Source: G963665215 sp963665215
GTDB taxonomy: Bacteria; Chloroflexota; Dehalococcoidia; Lucifugimonadales; CAUZJF01
Assembly: GCA_963665215.2 (NCBI GenBank)
Contig: CAXXWW010000006.1
Location: 124,001 to 188,000, forward strand
Direction of reading: 5' to 3'
Length of the DNA stretch: 64,000 nucleotides
Shown: piece after piece, positions 58,271 to 64,000 of the stretch
Numbering within the stretch: the first letter of the stretch is position 1
Layout: each line of letters begins with the position of its first letter
Translations under genes and position numbers: made by a program
The notes under the pieces: generated by a model
Databases searched by the model: none
Told to the model about the DNA's origin: nothing
The model's input: only the letters and a program-made list of their open reading frames with translations

Positions 58271-60550
58271 ATGATAGAGATAGAATCTACTCCGGAAATG
58301 GTGGCGAAAGTTTATGCCACTATTGAGCGAAACCTCGAAATCGTCCGCACACGTTTAGGCAGGCCCATGACCCTTGCCGACAAGCTCCTGCTGGGGCATC
58401 TCGACGCTCCGGAGACTCAGGAGCTCGAGAAGGGGAGGAGCCAGTTGGCCCTTCGCGTCGACCGTGTGGCCCTTCAAGACGTGCTGGGCCAGACCGTCAT
58501 GCTCAACTTCATTCAGACCAGACTCTCCAGGTTGCCGGTGCCCACTACCGTTCACTGCGACCATCTTGTCCAGGCCAGAGTCGGGGGAGGGCCCGACCTG
58601 CTGGCCTCCAAAGAGGAGAATGAGGAGGTCTACGATTTCCTGCAGGCAGCATCGGCCAAGTACGGCGCGGGTTTCTGGGGTCCGGGCGCCGGCATTGTCC
58701 ATCAGGTGGTATTGGAGCGGTACGCCTTTCCCGGGGCGCTTATCATCGGCACCGACTCGCACACGCCTAACGCCGGTGGCCTCGGCGCCTGTGCGGTTGG
58801 AGTCGGTGGCGCGGATGCGGTCATGGCCGGCCAGTCGTGGGATCTGGTGTTCCCCAGGCAAATCGGCGTTCACCTCACCGGCCAGATGAACGGCTGGACG
58901 GCGCCAAAAGACGTCATCCTCTACCTGGCGGGGGAGCTGACCGTATCAGGGGGTACGAACGCGATAATAGAGTACTTCGGTTCGGGCGCACGCTCCATAA
59001 GCTGTACGGGCAAGGCTACGATCACCAACATGGGCGCTGAGCTCGGCGCCACGACATCCATCTTCGCCCACGACGAACGGATGGGCAAGTATCTGAACGC
59101 GACGAATCGAGAGGCGCTGGCCGAGCTGGCCGACCAGAACCACCACCTTCTCGTCCCGGACGAGGAAGTCGCGGCAAATCCGAAGGACTACTTCGACCGG
59201 GTCGTTGAGATTGATTTATCCAGGCTGGAACCTCACATCGTCGGGCCTCACTCTCCTGACCGCGCCCGACCCCTGTCAGCTCTCGCCGCAGAGGTGGCGG
59301 ATCCTTCAAACGGCTTTGTCGACGAGATCGATACGTCACTGATCGGAAGCTGCACCAACTCGTCGTACGAGGACATGAGCCGTGCCGCCGACGTTGCCGA
59401 GCAGGCCCGCGCCCACGGGATCAAAGCGGCGACGCCCTTGATGGTGACTCCGGGCTCCGAGCAGATCCGCGCCACCATCGAGCGGGACGGCCAGATGGAG
59501 TCGCTCAGGGCCATTGACGGCACCGTGCTGGCCAACGCCTGTGGGCCGTGCATAGGCCAGTGGAAAAGGGAGAAGCTGCTGGATGGCGTGCCCAACACCA
59601 TCGTAACGTCCTATAACCGCAACTTCCCCAGGCGCAACGACGGCCGCTCTGAGACGATGAACTTCATTGCCAGTCCGGAGATTGTCATTGCGATGTCCCT
59701 GGCAGGCAGGCTTTCCTTCAACCCCCTTACCGATACTCTCGTCGATGCCGATGGAGACGAGTTCAGGCTGGATCCGCCCGAACAGGCCCCGGAGGTGCCG
59801 GCGGCTGGATTCGTCGAGGGCAACTCATATTACGTGCCACCCCCCGGGGACGGCGGCGATATCGAGATAGTAGTTGACCCCAATAGCCAGCGTCTGCAGC
59901 TGCTTGAGCCGTTCCCCGCCTGGGACCGCAACGATTTCTTGGAGATTCCGGTGCTGATCAAGGTCAAGGGCAAGTGCACCACCGACCACATCTCCCCCGC
60001 CGGCCCCTGGCTTCGCTACCGCGGCCACCTGGACAAGTTCAGCGACAACATGTTCATGGACGCGACTAACGCCTTTACGGACGAGGTGGGCAAGGGTGTA
60101 AACGTCTTGACGGCCGAGAGGGGTAGGGCCATCTCTGAGATCGCTAGGGACTATAAGGCGAAGGGCCTCAGGTGGGTGATCGTGGGCGACGAAAACTACG
60201 GCGAGGGTAGCAGTCGCGAGCACGCGGCCCTGTCGCCCAGGCTCCTGGGTGCCGCGGCCGTCATCGCGCGCAGCTTCGCCCGCATCCACGAGTCTAACCT
60301 GAAAAAGCAGGGCTTGCTCCCGCTGACCTTCCAGGACGTGGCCGACTACGATCGCATCCGTGAGGACGACCGCATCAGCTTAACGGGGCTGATGGACCTA
60401 GCACCCGGTAGACCAGTGGCGTGCACCGTTCATCACTCGGATGGGACCGCGGAGAGCCTAAACCTGGACCACTCCTTTGGCGCGCCGGAGATCGAGTGGT
60501 TCAAGGAGGGCTCTGCCCTGAACCTATTCCACCGGCAGGCTGCCTCCTGA
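58271..60550 (+). CDS. Aconitate hydratase
   Basis: Aconitase interconverts citrate and isocitrate in the TCA cycle with a 4Fe-4S cluster. The 759-residue product has the length and order of the mitochondrial-type enzyme: VHCDHLVQA, IGTDSHTPNAGGLG, cluster ligands in IGSCTNSSYED and ANACGPCIGQW, YNRNFPRRNDG, then the swivel domain with KGKCTTDHISPAGPWL and GDENYGEGSSREHAAL. TCACTCGG-type spacing and GGGGAGGA upstream support the ATG at 58271. No other TCA gene is next to it here. Confidence 0.95.
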   Translation: MIEIESTPEMVAKVYATIERNLEIVRTRLGRPMTLADKLLLGHLDAPETQELEKGRSQLALRVDRVALQDVLGQTVMLNFIQTRLSRLPVPTTVHCDHLVQARVGGGPDLLASKEENEEVYDFLQAASAKYGAGFWGPGAGIVHQVVLERYAFPGALIIGTDSHTPNAGGLGACAVGVGGADAVMAGQSWDLVFPRQIGVHLTGQMNGWTAPKDVILYLAGELTVSGGTNAIIEYFGSGARSISCTGKATITNMGAELGATTSIFAHDERMGKYLNATNREALAELADQNHHLLVPDEEVAANPKDYFDRVVEIDLSRLEPHIVGPHSPDRARPLSALAAEVADPSNGFVDEIDTSLIGSCTNSSYEDMSRAADVAEQARAHGIKAATPLMVTPGSEQIRATIERDGQMESLRAIDGTVLANACGPCIGQWKREKLLDGVPNTIVTSYNRNFPRRNDGRSETMNFIASPEIVIAMSLAGRLSFNPLTDTLVDADGDEFRLDPPEQAPEVPAAGFVEGNSYYVPPPGDGGDIEIVVDPNSQRLQLLEPFPAWDRNDFLEIPVLIKVKGKCTTDHISPAGPWLRYRGHLDKFSDNMFMDATNAFTDEVGKGVNVLTAERGRAISEIARDYKAKGLRWVIVGDENYGEGSSREHAALSPRLLGAAAVIARSFARIHESNLKKQGLLPLTFQDVADYDRIREDDRISLTGLMDLAPGRPVACTVHHSDGTAESLNLDHSFGAPEIEWFKEGSALNLFHRQAAS

Positions 60551-60755
60551 CCGACTACCGTCCACCCAAGAGCCGGGGGCTACCCGAGGGGCAAGGCGCC
60601 TTGGTGTGCGTCCGGGGCCTGTCCTGAACCCCGTCGAATGGCCTGCCCCCCGTCCCGACGTCGGAACCTGGAATCAGAGTAGGCTCTGAGCGCCCCCGAA
60701 GGGCGTTGGAAGCGGGCCACCGGTCCTCTCGGTGGCAGGGGCGTGGGTAGCAAAT

Positions 60756-60980
60756 AGGTCTGGCAGAGTGATGAAATATGGGGTGTGCAGAGGGGCGAAG
60801 CCCCGGCGCCTGTCCTGAGCCTGCCGAAGGGCCGGGAGTCCGAGAGCCTGCCCTGAGCATAGTCGAAGGGGTGTCCCTCAGATCTGATTACTGAACCCTT
60901 CCTGGCCAGAGCTTGTCCTGAGTCTATCGAAGGAAAGGGGGTCAGGGGGATGGTCGAAAGGGTTTTTCAGCACCCTGCTA
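60756..60980. repeat. Dispersed intergenic repeat B, short copy
   Basis: It starts TAGGTCTGGCAGAGTGATGA and ends TTTTTCAGCACCCTGCTA, with the shared GTGCAGAGGGGCGAAGCCCC and CCTGCCCTGAG modules. Its right end touches the IS630 copy 2; the CTAG there is the IS630 target and also gives the stop codon of the VOC gene on the other side. Confidence 0.65.
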
Positions 60981-62217
60981 GTGGTCCAACATCATTGAAA
61001 TGAATACCATGATAGTCATTGTTCCTCTTGGGGGTTCAATCGTAACGTTGAACCGAGGAGGAACCATGATGTCTACCAAGAAGTACCGTATCAGACTGAC
61101 TACCGACGAACAACAGGAACTCAACGCCTTGGTCTCACGCGGTCGGGCTGCGGCGTACAAACAGACCCATGCGCGCATTCTGCTGATGAGCGATGAGTCA
61201 CGCTCGGACGGGGGAATGAAGGACGCGGACATCACCAGCGCGCTCGGTGTGGGACAGTCAACGGTCGAGCGAATACGCAAGCGCTGTGTGGAGGAGGGGG
61301 TCGAGTCTGCGCTGAATCGCAAAAAGCAACTGCGTCGGCGTCAAAAGAGACTGGACGGCGAAGGTGAAGCACGGTTGATAGCGATGGCCTGCGGGGAACC
61401 GCCGGAGGGGCGTGCCAGTTGGACCCTGAAGCTGTTGGCTGACCAGTTGGTCGAGTGTGAGATAGTCGGGACCATTAGCACCGAGACGGTTCGCCAGGCG
61501 CTTAAAAAAAAACGAACTGAAGCCGTGGCTGAAGCAGAGTTGGTGCATCCCGCCCGGTCAGAGCGCGGAGTTTGTGTGCGCGATGGAAGACGTACTGGAG
61601 GTCTACCAACGGCCGTACGATGGGAATGAGGTTCTGGTGTGCATGGATGAGACGAGCAAACAGCAAGTCAAGGAGACGCGAGTGCCGCGTCCCGCAGCGC
61701 CCGGCTTATCGGCGGCATACGACTACGAATACGAGCGCAATGGAGTGAGCAGCCTGTTCATGCTGTTTGCACCGTTGGACGGATGGCGCCGAGTCGAGGT
61801 CAGAGAGCGTCGCACGAAGGTGGACTGGGCGCATGTGATAAAGGAACTGGTCGACGAGGACTACCCTGACAGAGACCGGATCGTGCTGGTAATGGACAAT
61901 CTCAACACTCACAAGCTGTCCTCGCTATACGAGGCATTCGAGCCTGCTGAGGCGAGGCGTATAGCTGAGCGACTGGAGATACACTACACTCCCAAACACG
62001 GGAGTTGGTTGAATATGGCGGAGATAGAGATCGGTGTGCTGGCTCGACAGTGCCTGGACCGACGGATTGCCAATCAAGACATCCTGCGCGGCGAGGTCAA
62101 TGCTTGGCAGAATCAACGCAACCGGGATGTGATACGAGTGGATTGGCGCTTCACTACCGAGGATGCGCGCATCAAGCTAAAGTCACTCTACCCATCAATA
62201 CAAAAACGTTGAACCAC
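60981..62217 (+). mobile_element. IS630 family element, copy 2
   Basis: 1,237 bp, ends GTGGTCCAAC/GTGGTTCAAC, TA duplication at 60979-60980 and 62218-62219. Almost identical to copy 1. Like copy 1 it is inserted in GACTAG. Confidence 0.92.
61066..62212 (+). CDS. IS630 transposase, two frames joined by -1 shift (copy 2)
   Basis: Same design as copy 1: helix-turn-helix frame from 61066 (GAGGAGG just upstream), a run of nine A at 61504-61512, and the DDE frame to 62212 (MDETSKQ, LVMDNLNTH, WLNMAEIEIG). The two copies differ at only two residues that I noted (Ala/Gly in EGRASWTLK and Gln/Arg in DRDRIVL), so both runs of nine A are conserved. Confidence 0.88.
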
Positions 62218-62642
62218 TAGTCGTCCCCTGTACCCACCCAGCCGCCTTGGGAGATGTCTATCATTACGCCGTCGGGCCCGCTGTATTTTAGCTCGACGTT
62301 GCGCCCTCCGTGTCCCTCCGCCATGTTGGACTTGAGCGCGGCGTTGATCTCGCTCATGGGATGCGAGTCAGCCTTCCGCAGCCGGGCGTCGGCGTCGCCC
62401 GCGTCGTCGACCTGAAACCCGATGTGGTGGATGCCGCTGTAGGCCGTGCCAAACTCGCCCGCCACCGTCTCATTCTTGAACCGCAGAATCGCGATGTTGA
62501 CGTTGCCGTCGCTCAAGTGATAGCCCTCTGCATTCTCGCCGCTGGCCTTGCCGACTATCTTGAGGTCGAACACCTCTGTGTAGAACTTGGCCGTCTTCTC
62601 GGGGTCCTGCGTCGCGATGGCTATGTGTTTGATCTTGGCCAT
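62217..62642 (-). CDS. VOC (glyoxalase/dioxygenase superfamily) protein
   Basis: A 141-residue protein with the paired beta-alpha-beta-beta-beta modules of the VOC fold. IKHIAIATQDPEKTAKFYTEV is the usual first strand and helix, with a metal-ligand His. SGIHHIGFQVDD opens the second module with another His, and VELKYSGPDGVMIDI holds a possible Glu/Asp ligand. Reaction unknown; methylmalonyl-CoA epimerase- and glyoxalase-like activities share the fold. Its TAG stop lies at the IS630 target. Confidence 0.85.
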   Translation of the reverse strand: MAKIKHIAIATQDPEKTAKFYTEVFDLKIVGKASGENAEGYHLSDGNVNIAILRFKNETVAGEFGTAYSGIHHIGFQVDDAGDADARLRKADSHPMSEINAALKSNMAEGHGGRNVELKYSGPDGVMIDISQGGWVGTGDD

Positions 62643-63012
62643 ATTTCTCCTCTGTGATTGTGTTCCGCCTCTCGGTCCGTCCGCCAGGTTGGTGTCCGAA
62701 GTCCACTATAGGGGCCGCCTCCGGGGGTGTCAATCTGGACTTTCCGGCCCGGCCGGCCCCGAAGTTGCGGCCCAGCACGCCCGTAGCCACCGTGCCCCAG
62801 GGGCCGCGTGCAGTTCCATAAGTCGGCTGAAAACATTTGGTGGATGGAGGATACATACGCATGAGCGGTCTGAAGTGGTCCGAAGGTAGACGAGCGCATG
62901 TCTCCTATAGCAGTACGTTGTGCGGTTGACAGTGTGTCATGCCGTAGGTACTATTCGGCTCATCGCTGATTGGCGCCGCGTCGAAGTCCAACACCGACAA
63001 GGGTGACGAACG
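62643..63012. other. Divergent intergenic region
   Basis: About 370 bases between the VOC gene (minus) and the third kinase (plus). I see no gene. The right part holds the kinase promoter listed next. Confidence 0.4.
62926..62954 (+). promoter_or_regulatory. Sigma70-type promoter of third kinase
   Basis: TTGACA, a 17-base spacer and TACTAT. The start of transcription would be near 62961, about 52 bases before the GTG start. Confidence 0.65.
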
Positions 63013-64000
63013 GTGGAATCCTTACTGGAGGGTAGCAGGCTCGGCCGCTACCGTGTGATCGAGCAGATCGGCCGTGGCGGCATGGCCAGCGTGTTCAGGG
63101 CCCACGACCCCGAGCACGACCGGCACGTCGCCATCAAGGTCGTGCCCTCCTACCGCCCGGACGACCAGGCCTTCGTCGATCGGTTCAGCCAGGAGGCCAA
63201 GGCGGTCTTCGCCCTCGACCACCCCAACATCATCAAGTTCTACGATTTCGGGGAGGACAAGGGCTTCTCCTACATCGTCATGGAGTACGTGACGGGGGGC
63301 ACCCTAGAGGACCGCCTCAAAGACAGGTTGCCCCTGGCCGAGGTCCTTGAGCTGATAACTCCCCTGGCCGACGCCCTGGACTACGGGCACGGCCAGGGCA
63401 TTGTGCACCGGGATATCAAGCCGACCAACGTGCTCCTGACGGGGGACGGCAGGCCCATACTCTCCGACTACGGCCTGGCCCGGATGCTCGAATGGAGCGC
63501 CCGCCTGACCCGTTCGCATACGGTGCTGGGCACCCCCGAGTACATGTCTCCCGAGCAGGCCAAGGGCCGGACCGCCGACCGGCGCTCGGACCTGTACTCC
63601 CTGGGCATAATGGTCTACGAGATGCTGCTGGGCCGGACCCCTTTCCGCGCCGACGCGCCCCTCGAGACGCTCATGGCCCACGTGCATGAGGCCGTTCCTT
63701 CTCCCTCCAGCATAGACCCGAATGTGGGGCCGAGGCTGGAATCCGCCCTGCTCAGAGCCCTGGCCAAGAACCCCGACGAGCGGTACCAGAGCGCCGGGGA
63801 GCTTGTGCAGGACCTGGCCTCGGTGCTGGAGGTGTCGGAGGCCGAGTTCGAAGAGCGGCCCACCCTGATGCAGCCCGAGGCCGCGCTTGCCGCAGCCGGG
63901 CCACCGGCTGCGGCGGAGGAAGAGCGGCGCATCCGGACGACCGAGTTCCGCCGCATCGTCGTCGGGGCTGTGCGGGCGGGATGGGGGAGGCCCAGGGCCG
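63013..64000 (+). CDS. Ser/Thr protein kinase, cut by window end
   Basis: A third Pkn-type kinase, open to the edge (329 codons seen). GTG at 63013 follows AGGGTGA. Residues about 12-270 hold GRGGMASVF, VAIKVVP, HRDIKPTNV and PEYMSPEQ. The DFG motif is SDYGLAR, with Tyr for Phe, which need not abolish activity. After an acidic segment an Arg-rich stretch (RRIRTTEFRRIVV) begins, where a membrane helix would be expected. It is similar over the kinase domain to the kinases at 9171 and 54325, a local family. Confidence 0.88.
   Translation, partial: MESLLEGSRLGRYRVIEQIGRGGMASVFRAHDPEHDRHVAIKVVPSYRPDDQAFVDRFSQEAKAVFALDHPNIIKFYDFGEDKGFSYIVMEYVTGGTLEDRLKDRLPLAEVLELITPLADALDYGHGQGIVHRDIKPTNVLLTGDGRPILSDYGLARMLEWSARLTRSHTVLGTPEYMSPEQAKGRTADRRSDLYSLGIMVYEMLLGRTPFRADAPLETLMAHVHEAVPSPSSIDPNVGPRLESALLRALAKNPDERYQSAGELVQDLASVLEVSEAEFEERPTLMQPEAALAAAGPPAAAEEERRIRTTEFRRIVVGAVRAGWGRPRA

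Overview
The window is a piece of a high-GC bacterial chromosome, most probably a Chloroflexota of the Dehalococcoidia/SAR202 kind. This is inferred from gene content and order, not from a search: a very short EF-Ts (167 aa), the order rpsB-tsf-pyrH-frr-uppS-cdsA-dxr-rseP-ispG-proS, rpsO-pnp-dapB together, a luciferase-like flavin monooxygenase, and several Pkn-type Ser/Thr kinases with large ectodomains. No rRNA, tRNA or CRISPR array was recognised.

Layout. 1-3.6 kb (minus): dapB (cut by the window edge; apparent ATC start), pnp, rpsO. 3.8-7.2 kb (plus): cmk, plsC, glmS. 7.5-11.6 kb (plus): a signalling block of two tandem FHA-winged-helix proteins and a transmembrane Ser/Thr kinase split by two -1 discontinuities. 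11.6-14.2 kb: GatC-like subunit, amidase, alpha/beta hydrolase. 14.3-17.4 kb (minus): holin-like membrane protein, Gfo/Idh/MocA oxidoreductase, class III aminotransferase. 17.6-24.1 kb: a 133-bp MITE, a NUDIX hydrolase, a small hypothetical protein, an FTR1 iron permease whose promoter overlaps a DtxR/IdeR-like iron box, a sucrase/ferredoxin-like protein and a ThDP enzyme. 24.1-34.9 kb (minus): the translation, isoprenoid and envelope operon, with a HEPN/MNT toxin-antitoxin pair between ispG and proS.

35.3-62.2 kb is heavily invaded by transposons. A luciferase-like monooxygenase gene is broken by an ISNCY-type element, whose transposase is itself broken by an IS630 and an IS1380. A second and third IS1380 sit inside one giant minus-strand gene (54325 to 42773). 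With both insertions and one duplicated target site each removed, and one missing base restored, that gene reads as a single frame of 2,701 codons: Ser/Thr kinase, membrane segment, ZU5-like domain, C-type lectin, a complete family-5 peptide-binding protein, a Ycf48/BNR propeller, a TolB/PD40 propeller, two LamG-like repeats and a C-terminal membrane anchor. A bacterial PH-domain membrane protein follows 2 bases downstream. This is the most striking object in the window. Next come an NAD-dependent epimerase, a truncated paralogue of it hit by IS256, a 7Fe ferredoxin, aconitase, a second IS630, a VOC protein, and the start of a third Ser/Thr kinase that runs off the right edge.

Together the window mixes conserved housekeeping operons with a kinase/FHA signalling repertoire that is being actively disrupted by near-identical, recently moved insertion sequences. 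Several apparent frameshifts share the same -1 sense, so single-base deletions in the assembly must be excluded before calling those genes dead.
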